DNA of 64,000 nt from Prevotellaceae bacterium UBA1746. Its GTDB lineage: Bacteria; Bacteroidota; Bacteroidia; Bacteroidales; Bacteroidaceae. Below the pieces are notes generated by a model that was not told the origin of the DNA, searched no databases, and saw only the letters and a program-made list of their open reading frames with translations. The DNA lies in NCBI GenBank assembly GCA_905369775.1, contig CAJPJR010000007.1, forward strand, positions 1 through 64,000. Direction: 5' to 3'. The position numbers and the translations under genes were made by a program. Positions 1-8,710 of this stretch are shown here, one piece after another. The first letter of the stretch is position 1; the number at the start of each line of letters is the position of its first letter.

Positions 1-9
1 CAAGAGATA

Positions 10-121
<112 letters not shown>

Positions 122-123
122 TT

Positions 124-168
124 ACAACAAGCCTCGAGACTCGAAAGAGACTCGGGGCTTTGTTGTGT
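124..168 (+). terminator. rRNA operon terminator
   Basis: An inverted repeat just after the 5S gene, ACAACAAGCCTCGAGACTC against GAGACTCGGGGCTTTGTTGT with a GAAA loop, has about 18 pairs with one bulge and one mismatch. It is followed by a short T-rich stretch, as expected for the end of the rRNA operon. Confidence 0.8.
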
Positions 169-371
169 TTACACGATTGGGGGCAAGTGCGATGGGGGAG
201 GAGGGATTCTGCTTGGGGGATTGTGTCAATTCCAACGCATGTGGGACAAATCTATTGTTCCATTGTATTTGCTTATTAGTTGTTATGGTGTGTAAGAGTG
301 AAAGGCGTACTTTTGTGTTGTGCCACGCAGCAGTTGTGGCGTAAAATGTATCATGAATAAATCAACTTGTT

Positions 372-845
372 ATGCCTTGTTGGAATTGTGGAAAATCTGA
401 GGGAGATTCCCGTCATCATTTTTTGTTCATTGGGTATGGTGGTGACATTCACCTCAGGCAATGTGCCGTCTGCAAAAAGACCATATGTCAATTTTGTATG
501 AGCGGCGGTTGTCCGTATTGCCGTCACCTCCGATTACAGAAAATCTACGAACGTATGCGCGTGTATTCGTGCAATTACAAGGGGAGGATTCCTTTGGACA
601 ACTCCAAACCGCAGCAGAGTATCGCGTTGGGAGACTGGTTTTACGATAAATCCAGAGCATTCGAGAAACTCAAAGAAATGGTGGCCGACAAAGGTTTCGA
701 CTTGATCTACAATCTCGAGTATATCAGAGACACGGAGGCGGAATCAACGGAGAAGGGAGGCACGTACTATCGAACCATCTGGTCTTGTGAATGCGTGGCC
801 GGTTTTTTGCGTCCCCAGAAAACGCAGAAACGAGGTAAAAAATGA
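372..845 (+). CDS. Cys-rich, probably zinc-binding small protein, function unknown
   Basis: A 157-residue protein I do not recognise. The N-terminal third has four CxxC pairs (C3/C6, then three close pairs from about residue 31 to 50, within QCAVCKKTICQFC and GCPYC), which looks like a treble-clef or RING-like zinc site. The rest is charged and soluble, with no signal peptide or membrane segment; two more cysteines (CEC) lie near the C-terminus and the end is basic. It stands alone between the rRNA operon terminator and the convergent flotillin operon. Its base composition is clearly more AT-rich than the neighbouring genes, which fits acquired DNA. The start is the first ATG of the frame. 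That it is a real gene is likely from length and cysteine pattern; its role is unknown. Confidence 0.6.
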   Translation: MPCWNCGKSEGDSRHHFLFIGYGGDIHLRQCAVCKKTICQFCMSGGCPYCRHLRLQKIYERMRVYSCNYKGRIPLDNSKPQQSIALGDWFYDKSRAFEKLKEMVADKGFDLIYNLEYIRDTEAESTEKGGTYYRTIWSCECVAGFLRPQKTQKRGKK

Positions 846-1076
846 TCGACAGCAGTAGAGTACACAGAAGAACTACGTCGTAACGACAAGTTTCGCTTGG
901 ATTGTGTTTTTTCTCTCGCGTAGTGCGCACTTGTACTATAAGGTGACGCCACATTACAGCGATAGTCCTGTACTACTATGCGGCGATTTTTAAGCACCCG
1001 AGCCCTCCAGTGCCACATTACAACCCACCTAATCCATCATCTCCCGGCCAAACAACCCACCTGCGTGCCGACCAAT
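846..1076. other. Gene-free stretch with a repeated 11-mer
   Basis: No convincing gene lies between the Cys-rich protein and the flotillin terminator. The 11-mer GCCACATTACA occurs twice, at 948-958 and 1012-1022. I see no promoter or terminator of the expected type here. Confidence 0.4.
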
Positions 1077-1118
1077 AAAAACGCTCCCACTCATCAATAA
1101 CGATGGGTGGGAGCGTTT
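1077..1118 (-). terminator. Terminator of the flotillin operon
   Basis: Arms at 1079-1095 and 1102-1118 pair over 17 positions with one G-U pair and a 6-nt loop (AATAAC). On the minus strand the hairpin is followed by a run of T (AAAAA at 1077-1081 on the plus strand), so it ends the minus-strand flotillin transcript. Confidence 0.85.
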
Positions 1119-1170
1119 GTGCTGAGGGTGCGCAGGTTGGCGCACCGGAGGGAGCGTTAGGGGAAGGGCA

Positions 1171-2550
1171 TCACTTTTCGCTGTTCACTTCCTCGGCGTC
1201 CGCATCGCTCGTCTTGCGCTTGCCGAGATATTCCGGGAGGTTCATGCCCGCTTGGTCGAAGAGATCGGAGAGCGGCGGTACAGACTTCAGCAGGCCACTG
1301 ACGAAGTTCGCCGTCGAACCCTTGCCGTCGGCGCTTTGTCCGCCGTTGTCCCATACCGTCACCTTGTCGATGTTGATTCCCTTGATCGCTTCCACCTGCG
1401 TGCGCACGAGTTCCGGGAGTTTTTCGAGCAGAAGGAGCATGTACGCCTTGTTGGCATCGCCACCGGCGGCACGAATCATTTGGTCGTAACCCTCGGCCTG
1501 CTTCGTGAGGATCTGGTAGAGACCCTTGGCTTCCGCCTCCATCTTGGCAAAGATCGCGTCGGCCTCACCTTTGGCCTGCACACGTTTTTGTTCGGCTTCC
1601 GCTTCCGCTTCGATTACGATGCGGCGCTTTTCCACCTCTTGAGCCACGATGACGTTCGCTTGCTGCGAAGCACGTTCGCGTTCGGCGCGCGCTGTTTCCG
1701 CCAATCGTTCGGCGGAGTAGGCCTCTTCGAGTGCTTTGGCCTGCGCCACCTTTTCGGCGGCAACGGCGCGGCGCTGGGCTTCGGCTTCCCGCTCGCGGCG
1801 GTCGGCATCAGAGTTGGCCACTTCGACCTTCGCCTTGTTTTCGCCCGCGATGGCCATGGCATTGGCTTCCGAAGTCCGAATACGCGTTTCTTTCAACGCC
1901 TCGGCGCGACCGATTTCACCGATCTTGTCTTGTTCTGCCACGCTCACTTTGGCTTCGTTGATGGCCTTGGCGGCCGCTTCCTTACCGAGCGCTTCGATGT
2001 AGCCGCTCTCGTCTTTGATGTCGGTGACGTTGACATTGATGAGCTTCAAACCGATTTTCTTCAGTTCGATCTCCACATTCTTCATAATGTTCTCTTGGAA
2101 CTTGTCGCGGTCGCTGTTCAATTCTTCGATCGACATGGAAGCGATGACCAAACGGAGCTGTCCGAAGAGAATGTCGCGAGCCATTTCCTGGATGTCTGTG
2201 GGTTTGAGTCCGAGGAGACGTTCGGCGGCGTTGTTCATCGAGTCGCCTTCGGTGGAAATACCCACGGTGAAGCGGCACGGCACGTCGACGCGTATGTTTT
2301 GTCGCGAGAGCGCATTCGTCAGGTTCGCTTCGATCGAGATGGGCGTGAGGCTCAGGTAAGCATAGTCCTGAATGATGGGCCAAACAAAGGCGCCGCCACC
2401 GTGAATGCACTTGGCAGAACCGTTGGTGCCGCGTGTGCCGTAGATCACCAGGATCTTATCCGACGGACAGCGGCGGTAGCGATTGAGCAGGGCGGCGAGC
2501 ATGATGATCGCGCCTACGACCAGAATCGCCGGGAGGAGAATGGGAGACAT
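1171..2550 (-). CDS. Flotillin-like SPFH/band-7 membrane scaffold protein
   Basis: A 459-residue flotillin-family protein. Residues 1-20 form one N-terminal membrane anchor, followed by the SPFH/band-7 domain (about 25-200) with the YGTRGTNGS segment near its start. A long Ala/Glu/Arg-rich coiled coil (about 190-340) has the repeated EAxA pattern of flotillins, and a C-terminal region follows with TKQAEGYDQMIRAAGGD. Family members form oligomers at the inner membrane and organise lipid domains and protein complexes. It lies 86 nt downstream of an NfeD-like gene on the same strand, a pairing seen in many bacteria, and is followed by a strong terminator. The family call is firm; the cargo is unknown. 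Confidence 0.93.
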   Translation of the reverse strand: MSPILLPAILVVGAIIMLAALLNRYRRCPSDKILVIYGTRGTNGSAKCIHGGGAFVWPIIQDYAYLSLTPISIEANLTNALSRQNIRVDVPCRFTVGISTEGDSMNNAAERLLGLKPTDIQEMARDILFGQLRLVIASMSIEELNSDRDKFQENIMKNVEIELKKIGLKLINVNVTDIKDESGYIEALGKEAAAKAINEAKVSVAEQDKIGEIGRAEALKETRIRTSEANAMAIAGENKAKVEVANSDADRREREAEAQRRAVAAEKVAQAKALEEAYSAERLAETARAERERASQQANVIVAQEVEKRRIVIEAEAEAEQKRVQAKGEADAIFAKMEAEAKGLYQILTKQAEGYDQMIRAAGGDANKAYMLLLLEKLPELVRTQVEAIKGINIDKVTVWDNGGQSADGKGSTANFVSGLLKSVPPLSDLFDQAGMNLPEYLGKRKTSDADAEEVNSEK

Positions 2551-2636
2551 GATAATGAGAGTTGAAGTTGAAAAATAGAGAGGTTATGAAAATTCGTTGG
2601 TCATTGCGAGAAAGCCCTTGGGAAGGACGTGTCGCA

Positions 2637-3212
2637 TCAAGCCAGGCGCTGCACCGATACTGTGAGGTTGTCCACCGCATCGACCACGCGCACTTTGCAG
2701 CCCGTGGGCAGTTCGCTGCCGTCGGCACTTTGCGCAGCCAGTTCGTGCAGCGATCCGGCGACGCTCACCATCACTTTGCCCAGTTCGCCCCGACCCGCCG
2801 GAATGCGCAGGTACACATCGCCCACGCTGCCCACGCTTTGTGTCGTGGAGAACGTGGCGTTTTGCGACAAGTGCAGCACTTGGCGCAGCAGCCAGTAGAC
2901 GATCAGCATGAAGAGCGCACCCACCGACAGAGCCACCACGGCCAGCCACACCGGGTCGGTGATTTCGGTGTAGCACAACACCCCTGTCCAACCGAAACCG
3001 AGGAGGAAGCAGGCCACCGTTTTGATCGAAACCAAGCTCAGCCCGTCGACATCAAACGAGACGTCGCCGCCGCTGAAGTCGGCATCGGTGTCGAATCCGA
3101 AAAGCAGGAGTAAGATTTGGAGAAGGAACACGCCGGTTGCCACGATGGCCGTCCCCCAATAGAGATAGTAAGCGGGAGATTGGAGAAAAAGTTCCCAGTA
3201 GGATGAAATCAT
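2637..3212 (-). CDS. NfeD-like membrane protein, flotillin partner
   Basis: A 191-residue protein with three membrane helices (about residues 13-38, 57-80 and 88-112) and a small beta-rich C-terminal domain (about 120-191) like the OB-fold of NfeD proteins. The frame stays open upstream, but the ATG at 3212 (MISSYWEL) puts a normal membrane protein at the start and leaves a leader of about 230 nt after the promoter at 3449-3480. NfeD short forms are encoded with flotillins and thought to work with them at the membrane. Here the pair forms a two-gene operon with NfeD first. The call rests on topology and neighbourhood more than on strong sequence motifs. Confidence 0.78.
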   Translation of the reverse strand: MISSYWELFLQSPAYYLYWGTAIVATGVFLLQILLLLFGFDTDADFSGGDVSFDVDGLSLVSIKTVACFLLGFGWTGVLCYTEITDPVWLAVVALSVGALFMLIVYWLLRQVLHLSQNATFSTTQSVGSVGDVYLRIPAGRGELGKVMVSVAGSLHELAAQSADGSELPTGCKVRVVDAVDNLTVSVQRLA

Positions 3213-3448
3213 GGTGTGAGGTGAATGAAAATGTGACAAGAGAATCAGGCCCAATGCCTTTCGGGACTGGACTCGGGCGCGTTTTTCAAAAGAAGGGGCG
3301 CAGCTCGAGCCACCCCATTGGGTCCTGCGGGCGTCCGGTCGGGGTGCGCACGTCGATCTGCCGAGTGAGGAGCAATCGAGGCGCGGGACGTTTGTTGTCG
3401 CTGCCCTTGAGGCTGTGAAAACGATGCGGCGAAGGGACATCCACAGCG

Positions 3449-3480
3449 CGAATATACAGACAATGTTTTGAACTTCCAAA
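3449..3480 (-). promoter_or_regulatory. Promoter of the NfeD-flotillin operon
   Basis: On the minus strand TTTG (3480-3477) is followed after 20 nt by TATATTCG (3456-3449). This fits the Bacteroidetes housekeeping promoter form TTTG-N19/21-TAnnTTTG with one change in the -7 box. Confidence 0.75.
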
Positions 3481-3629
3481 GAAAGTTGCACGATCTTTTT
3501 CGCACCCGCCCCATAAATTGTTCGTCTTTTGTCGGAGTAAGTTGAGAATCAGGGAGAAAAATTGTTCGTTCTTCCCCATCGACATTGCGTTTTTCCCGAC
3601 GAGAGGAGAGAAAGAAGGGAAGAAAAAAC

Positions 3630-3691
3630 GAAAAACAGGGAAGAAATCGACGAAAACGCCCTTGTTTCGCCGATTTCTTCCCCGTTTTTTC
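3630..3691. repeat. Large imperfect hairpin in the divergent intergenic region
   Basis: Within the 655-nt gap between the divergent NfeD and polyene-cluster transcripts, arms at 3630-3656 and 3665-3691 are complementary (17 of 19 pairs in the central block around GGGAAGAAATCG, plus A/T-rich ends) with a loop of about 8 nt. It is not at the end of either transcript, so it is not an ordinary terminator. The strongly purine/pyrimidine-split flanks (3590-3720) resemble the 21-nt-period repeats elsewhere in the window, but the spacing here is less regular. Confidence 0.55.
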
Positions 3692-3805
3692 TCCCGCGTC
3701 TCGTTTTTCTTTTCGTCCCTGCCGTGTCCGTGAGTTTTCTCCGCGGTCGGCGGCAGCGGGGCGCGAATTTTCAAGTTCCGCAAGGCGCACTTTCGCCGTT
3801 TTTTG

Positions 3806-3813
3806 TATATTTG
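3806..3813 (+). promoter_or_regulatory. -7 promoter box of the polyene-type cluster
   Basis: TATATTTG matches the Bacteroidetes -7 consensus TAnnTTTG exactly and lies 54 nt before the ATG of the first cluster gene. No convincing TTTG box is seen 19-21 nt upstream, which suggests dependence on an activator or a weak promoter. Confidence 0.6.
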
Positions 3814-3867
3814 CACGACCATGTCGCCCCTCGGCGACCTGATTTGGCCCTCTAAAACCACCCCCGA

Positions 3868-4596
3868 ATGAAGTATGCTCTCGTCACCGGCGGTTCCCGC
3901 GGCATCGGTCGCGCCATTGCGCTCCGTTTGGCCGCAGCCGGTCTCCCCGTCATCGTCAATTATGTGCACAACGAAGCGGCTGCCCGTGAAGTGCTCGAGG
4001 AAATCGAGCGGGCGGGCGGACGTGCCGAGCTGATGTGCTGCGATGTGGCCGATCCCGCAGCCGTGGAGGACGCCATCGAACGTTGGGAGAATGCGCACCC
4101 CGACGACTTTGTGGGGGTGTTGGTCAACAATGCCGGGATACGCCGCGACAACCTCTTGATCTTCATGCAGAACGAGGAGTGGCATCGGGTGACCGACACC
4201 ACGCTCAACGGCTTCTTCTACTGCACGCGCCGATTGCTCAAAGGCATGATGGCGCATCGCGACGGGCGCATCGTCAACATCACCTCGCTTTCCGGCCTCA
4301 AAGGCATGCCGGGGCAGGTCAATTATTCGGCAGCCAAGGCGGCGCTGATCGGTGCCACCAAGGCTTTGGCGCAAGAGGTCGCGCCGCGAAAAATAACGGT
4401 CAATGCCATCGCACCCGGCTTCGTGAAAAGCGACATGACCGCCGACCTCGACGAGAAAGAACTCAGCAAATTGGTGCCGCTGCGGCGTTTCGGCACCCCC
4501 GAAGAGGTGGCCGCCTTGGCCGCCTTCCTCGTTTCGGACGAAGCCGCCTACATCACCGGCGAAGTCATCAACATCAGCGGCGGACTCTACACCTGA
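3868..4596 (+). CDS. fabG: 3-oxoacyl-ACP reductase (SDR), cluster ketoreductase
   Basis: A 242-residue classical short-chain dehydrogenase. The NADP-binding motif TGGSRGIG is at residues 7-14, NNAG at 87-90, and the catalytic Ser-Tyr-Lys set is complete (S140 region, Y153, K157 in YSAAK). The C-terminal INISGG is typical of FabG. It would reduce 3-oxoacyl-ACP to 3-hydroxyacyl-ACP. It is the first gene of the 20-gene cluster, behind a clear -7 box, with a ketosynthase 57 nt downstream, so it probably serves polyene chain extension (the ApeQ-type role) and not bulk fatty-acid synthesis; that assignment is inference from context. Confidence 0.93.
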   Translation: MKYALVTGGSRGIGRAIALRLAAAGLPVIVNYVHNEAAAREVLEEIERAGGRAELMCCDVADPAAVEDAIERWENAHPDDFVGVLVNNAGIRRDNLLIFMQNEEWHRVTDTTLNGFFYCTRRLLKGMMAHRDGRIVNITSLSGLKGMPGQVNYSAAKAALIGATKALAQEVAPRKITVNAIAPGFVKSDMTADLDEKELSKLVPLRRFGTPEEVAALAAFLVSDEAAYITGEVINISGGLYT

Positions 4597-4653
4597 GCGC
4601 CGCCCCGCGTCCCGTTTTCCTTTTCTGCTCACCTTTCATCTCCGTTTTCCCTC

Positions 4654-5880
4654 ATGCAAACGCAACGTGTCGTCGTCACCGGCATCGGCATCTGGTCGTG
4701 TCTCGGCACAGATGTGCAATCCGTCACCGCTTCGCTTCGTGCCGGCCGCTCAGGCATCGGCGTCGATCCCGAGCGCGCCGCCTATGGCTACCAATCCACC
4801 CTCACCGGCATCGTCGAACGCCCCGTGCTCAAGGGCTTGCTCGACCGCCGCATGCGCACCGGCCTGGCCGAGGAGGGAGAATATGCCTACATGGCCGCTC
4901 GGCAGGCGCTCCAAATGGCCCAACTCGGCGACGAACAACTGCGCGAACGCGAGGTGGGCTGCATCTTTGGCAACGATTCGTCGGCGGCCCCCGTCATCGA
5001 GGCCGCAGAAATCATGCGCGAGAAGCACGACTCCGCGTTGCTCGGCAGCGGTTTCATCTTCCGGTCCATGAATTCGACCGTCACGATGAACCTCAGCACC
5101 ATTTTCGGCCTGCGAGGTGCCAACTTCACCGTGAGCGCAGCCTGCGCCAGCGGTAGCCACTCCATCGGTTTGGCTTATCTCCTCATCCGGCAGGGATTGC
5201 AAGACCTGGTGCTCTGTGGCGGTGCGCAAGAGGTCAATAAATATTCCATGGCCACCTTCGATGCGCTCGGTGCCTTCTCCAAGCGCATGGACGAACCCAC
5301 TCGCGCCTCCCGCCCGTTCGACCGCGACCGCGACGGACTGGTGCCCAGCGGTGGGGCAGCGGCACTGGTTGTCGAGAGTTACGAAAGCGCCGTGGCGCGC
5401 GGAGCCGACATCTTGTGCGAAATCGTCGGATATGGCTTTTCGGGCAACGGAAGCGGCATATCGCAGGCCAGCGACGAAGGCTCGTTTGTGGCCATGCAAC
5501 GCGCGTTGTCCGACGCCGAACTCCGGCCGACCGACATCGACTACGTGAATGCCCACGCCACTTCCACGCCGCAGGGCGACACCTTCGAGGCGCGTGCGTT
5601 GCGTCGCCTGTTCGAAGGCACCGACACGTGGATCAGCAGCACCAAGAGCATGACCGGCCACGAATGTTGGATGGCCGGCGCGAGCGAAATCGTATATAGC
5701 CTCCTCATGATGCGCGGCGGATTTGTCGCCCCCAACATCAATCTGGAGCACCCCGACGAAGAAGTGACGCATTTGCGCATGGCCACGCAGGCCGAAACGG
5801 CCGATGTGCGCACGGTGTTGAGCAACTCCTTCGGCTTCGGCGGCACCAATTCGGCACTGATCCTGCGTCGCATCGACTGA
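4654..5880 (+). CDS. Beta-ketoacyl-ACP synthase, FabB/FabF-type (stand-alone KS)
   Basis: A 408-residue ketosynthase of normal family length. The Cys-His-His set is complete: C164 in SAACASG, H301 in NAHATST and H336 in KSMTGHE, with the GFGGTN loop near the C-terminus. It catalyses decarboxylative condensation of malonyl-ACP with an acyl-ACP. It follows the ketoreductase and precedes a methyltransferase and ACP on the same strand. Unlike the two other ketosynthases of the cluster (9163 and 11238) it has no C-terminal extension, so it may be the main elongating KS. It could also act in ordinary fatty-acid synthesis, but the surrounding genes argue for the cluster. Confidence 0.93.
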   Translation: MQTQRVVVTGIGIWSCLGTDVQSVTASLRAGRSGIGVDPERAAYGYQSTLTGIVERPVLKGLLDRRMRTGLAEEGEYAYMAARQALQMAQLGDEQLREREVGCIFGNDSSAAPVIEAAEIMREKHDSALLGSGFIFRSMNSTVTMNLSTIFGLRGANFTVSAACASGSHSIGLAYLLIRQGLQDLVLCGGAQEVNKYSMATFDALGAFSKRMDEPTRASRPFDRDRDGLVPSGGAAALVVESYESAVARGADILCEIVGYGFSGNGSGISQASDEGSFVAMQRALSDAELRPTDIDYVNAHATSTPQGDTFEARALRRLFEGTDTWISSTKSMTGHECWMAGASEIVYSLLMMRGGFVAPNINLEHPDEEVTHLRMATQAETADVRTVLSNSFGFGGTNSALILRRID

Positions 5881-5911
5881 CGTGCCCTTCTTCCTCTAAT
5901 CCTCGTTGTCT

Positions 5912-7012
5912 ATGCACCTGTTTCCCGCCCTCCGTGCACGCTACACCCGCGAGCCCTTTTCGGCTCCCGAGGCACAACGCCGCGCAGAACTCATTGCTTG
6001 GTCGCCGGTTGTCTTTGAAGTTTCTCGCCTCATGGTGAAATTCGGCATCCTCTCGCTGCTGCGCGACAGCGATGCGGGGCTCACCGTCGAAGAAATCGCC
6101 GAGGCCACCTCGCTTTCGCCCTATGCCGTCACGGTGCTCACCGATGCCTCGCTGAGCATCGGCACCATTCTGGTCGACGAGGCCACCGACCGATTCTCCC
6201 TCTCCAAAACCGGATGGTTTCTCCTCACCGACGAGGGCACGCGCGTGAATCTCGAATTCAACCACGCTGTGAACTATCGCGGCATGTTCCATCTCGAAGA
6301 AGCTTTGCGCGAGGGGCGCCCCGCCGGCTTGGCCACCCTGGGCGATTGGCCCACCATCTACGAGGGACTCTCCCAACTGCCCGACGACGTGCGCGAGAGC
6401 TGGTTTGCCTTCGACCATTATTATAGCGACCACTCGTTCGATGCCGCGCTCGACCTCGTCTTCTCGCGTCCCATCCACCACCTGATGGACGTCGGCGGCA
6501 ACACCGGGCGCTTCGCCTTGCGCTGTGTGGAGCGCGATGCCGGAGTGTGTGTCACGATTGTCGACCTCCCCGGGCAGATAGGCCTCATGCGCCGCAACGT
6601 AGCCGGGCAGCTCGGTGCCGAACGCATCGAGGGCGTGCCCGCCGATCTCCTCGATCCGCTCTGTCCGCTCCCCACTTCCCACCCGTGGGACGTGATTTGG
6701 ATGAGCCAGTTCCTCGATTGTTTCTCCGAAGCCGAGATTCTCACCCTGCTCACGCGGGCGGCCGACGCCATGGGCCCCGAAACCTCGCTGTTCATCATGG
6801 AAACCTTCTGGGATCGCCAGCGCTACGAGACGGCCTCCCTGTGTTTGACCCTCACCAGCGTTTATTTCACCGCAATGGCCAACGGCAACAGCAAAATGTA
6901 CCACTCCGAACGCCTGTTTGCCCTCATTGCGCGCGCTGGATTGGAGGTGGTTGCCGTGCACGACGGACTCGGCCGCGGACACACCCTGCTCGAAGTGCGA
7001 CGCCCCCGGTAA
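5912..7012 (+). CDS. SAM-dependent O-methyltransferase, family 2-like
   Basis: A 366-residue methyltransferase. An N-terminal winged-helix dimerisation domain (about residues 20-100, with VEEIAEATSLSPYAV) precedes the Rossmann SAM-binding domain, whose glycine motif is in LMDVGGNTGRF near residue 195; the DLPGQ segment marks the end of the second strand. This layout is that of plant/bacterial O-methyltransferase family 2. The ATG at 5912 was preferred to an in-frame TTG six bases upstream. In the cluster it may methylate a hydroxyl of the aryl head group or of a biosynthetic intermediate. The substrate cannot be read from sequence. Confidence 0.85.
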   Translation: MHLFPALRARYTREPFSAPEAQRRAELIAWSPVVFEVSRLMVKFGILSLLRDSDAGLTVEEIAEATSLSPYAVTVLTDASLSIGTILVDEATDRFSLSKTGWFLLTDEGTRVNLEFNHAVNYRGMFHLEEALREGRPAGLATLGDWPTIYEGLSQLPDDVRESWFAFDHYYSDHSFDAALDLVFSRPIHHLMDVGGNTGRFALRCVERDAGVCVTIVDLPGQIGLMRRNVAGQLGAERIEGVPADLLDPLCPLPTSHPWDVIWMSQFLDCFSEAEILTLLTRAADAMGPETSLFIMETFWDRQRYETASLCLTLTSVYFTAMANGNSKMYHSERLFALIARAGLEVVAVHDGLGRGHTLLEVRRPR

Positions 7013-7073
7013 ATCGGCGTGCATCTCGACGATTTGATCTGTACATCCACTTAATCTCATTCATATAGACCCC

Positions 7074-7319
7074 ATGACAAGACAAGAAATAGAAGAAAAC
7101 GTACGCGAATTTCTCATCGACGATCTCGAAATCGACGAAGAAAAGATCCATCCCGAGGCTTTGCTCAAAGACGACCTGGGCATCGACAGCCTCGACTTTG
7201 TGGACATTGTGGTCATCATCGAGCGACGTTTCGGTTTTAAGATCAAGCCCGAAGAAATGGCCGGCGTACAAACGCTCCGACAGTTCTGCGACTACATCGA
7301 AAGCAAGGTGGGCGCATGA
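7074..7319 (+). CDS. Acyl carrier protein 1 of the cluster
   Basis: An 81-residue acidic ACP. The phosphopantetheine attachment serine is S39 in GIDSLDF, in the usual place at the start of helix II. It would carry the growing acyl chain as a thioester. Its stop overlaps the start of the next gene by 4 nt (ATGA), so translation is probably coupled with the acyltransferase downstream. A second, different ACP lies at 10984-11241; two ACPs are usual in aryl-polyene clusters. Confidence 0.94.
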   Translation: MTRQEIEENVREFLIDDLEIDEEKIHPEALLKDDLGIDSLDFVDIVVIIERRFGFKIKPEEMAGVQTLRQFCDYIESKVGA

Positions 7320-8230
7320 CGCCGCGCTGGCAGGGACACACCGACGGCACGCCTTTCATGCAGCAATGTCTCGTCCGCGCTTTCGCGTGGCTGCCGCTTT
7401 GGGCGTTTTACGCCGCCGTGCTCCTCGCAGTCCCCTTCTATCTGCTCTTCGGTGCGGGTACGCGTGCATCTTATGCCTTCTACCGTCGGCGAATGGGCAT
7501 GCATCCGCTGCGCGCCGCCGTCTATTGCGTGCGCAATCACTACCGTTTCGGTCAAATCATGATCGATCGCTTCGCCCGCTACGCTGATGTGGATTTTCAC
7601 TTCGAGGTGGAGAACAAAAAGCGGTTTGATGAGCTGATGGCGCGCCCGGAAGCCTTTGCCATGCTCAGTGCACACGTCGGTTGCTACGAGATGAGCGGCT
7701 ATTACTTCCGCCCGCAGGGCAAAACCATCCATGCGCTGGTCTATGCCCACGAGACACCGACCGTCATGGCGCATCGCCGGCGCGTTTTCGCCCGACACGG
7801 CGTGCAGATGATCCCCGTTTCCGACGATCTCTCCCACCTCTTCGCGCTCCACGCCGCGATTTCGGCCGGCGACATCGTGAGTTTGCCCGCCGATCGCTCG
7901 GCCGGCGCCGAACGCACGGTGGCCGTGCCTTTTTTCGGCGCCGAAGCGCCCTTCCCCCTCGGGCCGTTTGCCGTGTTGGCTCGCTACGAACTGCCGGCAC
8001 TTGCTGTCTTCGCGCTCAAAACCTCGGTGCGCGGCTATCGTTTGCTCGTGCGGCGCCTGCCGACTCCGCCGGCTGACCTTCGTAGCCCGCAGCGAGCCGA
8101 ATGGTTGGCGCGGGCTTTTGCCGAAGAACTCGAGCGCGTGGTGCGCAGCTATCCCGACCAGTGGTTCAATTTCTTCGACTTCTGGGCTGCGGCGCCCCGT
8201 CCTGCCGACACAACTCCCCCCTCCGCATGA
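7316..8230 (+). CDS. LpxL/HtrB-like lysophospholipid-type acyltransferase
   Basis: A 304-residue acyltransferase with an N-terminal membrane helix (about residues 20-50) and the HX4E signature HVGCYE near residue 120, the catalytic motif of lipid A late acyltransferases. The ending (YPDQWFNFFDFW) also fits this family. It overlaps the ACP before it and the dehydratase after it by 4 nt each. In a polyene cluster such an enzyme would take the acyl chain from ACP and put it on a membrane lipid or sugar acceptor. A role in ordinary lipid A assembly is less likely in this setting. Confidence 0.87.
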   Translation: MTPRWQGHTDGTPFMQQCLVRAFAWLPLWAFYAAVLLAVPFYLLFGAGTRASYAFYRRRMGMHPLRAAVYCVRNHYRFGQIMIDRFARYADVDFHFEVENKKRFDELMARPEAFAMLSAHVGCYEMSGYYFRPQGKTIHALVYAHETPTVMAHRRRVFARHGVQMIPVSDDLSHLFALHAAISAGDIVSLPADRSAGAERTVAVPFFGAEAPFPLGPFAVLARYELPALAVFALKTSVRGYRLLVRRLPTPPADLRSPQRAEWLARAFAEELERVVRSYPDQWFNFFDFWAAAPRPADTTPPSA

Positions 8231-8679
8231 ACACACCCCAAGCCGGCCCCGATCCCGCGACGATCGACGTGGCCGAACTCCTGCCGCAGCAACCGCCCTT
8301 CCTGCTCATCGACCGAATGCTCAGCTACGATGAGCGCACCACCGCGTGTCGACTCCGCATCACCCCCGACAACCTCTTCTGCGAGGGACAAAACCTCTCG
8401 CCCTTCGGGTTGGTCGAAAGCATGGCGCAGACTTGCGCTGCGAGGTTGGGCTATTACAATAAATACATCCTGCATCTCGAGGTGCTCATCGGCTATATTG
8501 GCGCCGTGCGGGCGTTGCAAATCGAACGCCTCCCGCGTGTGGGCGAAGACATGGAGGTGCGCATCGAAATTGTGCAGGCCGTGCTCGGCATGACGCTGGC
8601 CGATGCGACGGTGTTCGTGGACGGCGAGCGCATCGCCTCCGCCGAATTGAAAATTGCCATCGCCGAACAAAATCACTGA
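8227..8679 (+). CDS. Hotdog-fold 3-hydroxyacyl-ACP dehydratase-like protein (ApeP-like)
   Basis: A 150-residue hotdog protein. LLPQQPPFLLIDRM near residue 25 is the N-terminal signature of FabA/FabZ-like enzymes, and FGLVESMAQTCAARLGY near residue 65 is the central helix; the usual active-site Glu/Asp matches E in VESMAQ. The ATG at 8227 overlaps the previous stop by 4 nt; the frame extends further upstream but only across the preceding gene. It would dehydrate 3-hydroxyacyl-ACP to enoyl-ACP. The protein most resembles the dehydratases annotated in aryl-polyene clusters, which come as a pair; the second is at 14659. Confidence 0.83.
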   Translation: MNTPQAGPDPATIDVAELLPQQPPFLLIDRMLSYDERTTACRLRITPDNLFCEGQNLSPFGLVESMAQTCAARLGYYNKYILHLEVLIGYIGAVRALQIERLPRVGEDMEVRIEIVQAVLGMTLADATVFVDGERIASAELKIAIAEQNH

Positions 8680-8710
8680 GCCCGTTCTCCCCTCGTTTCC
8701 CCCTCTGCCC

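Noticed and set aside
1252..2565. A 437-codon plus-strand frame opposite the flotillin gene
   Set aside because: Antisense shadow of the coiled-coil repeat coding region; the product is Phe/His/Arg-rich and has no family features.
5906..5911. TTG start for the methyltransferase
   Set aside because: An ATG six bases downstream is better and adds no loss of conserved sequence.
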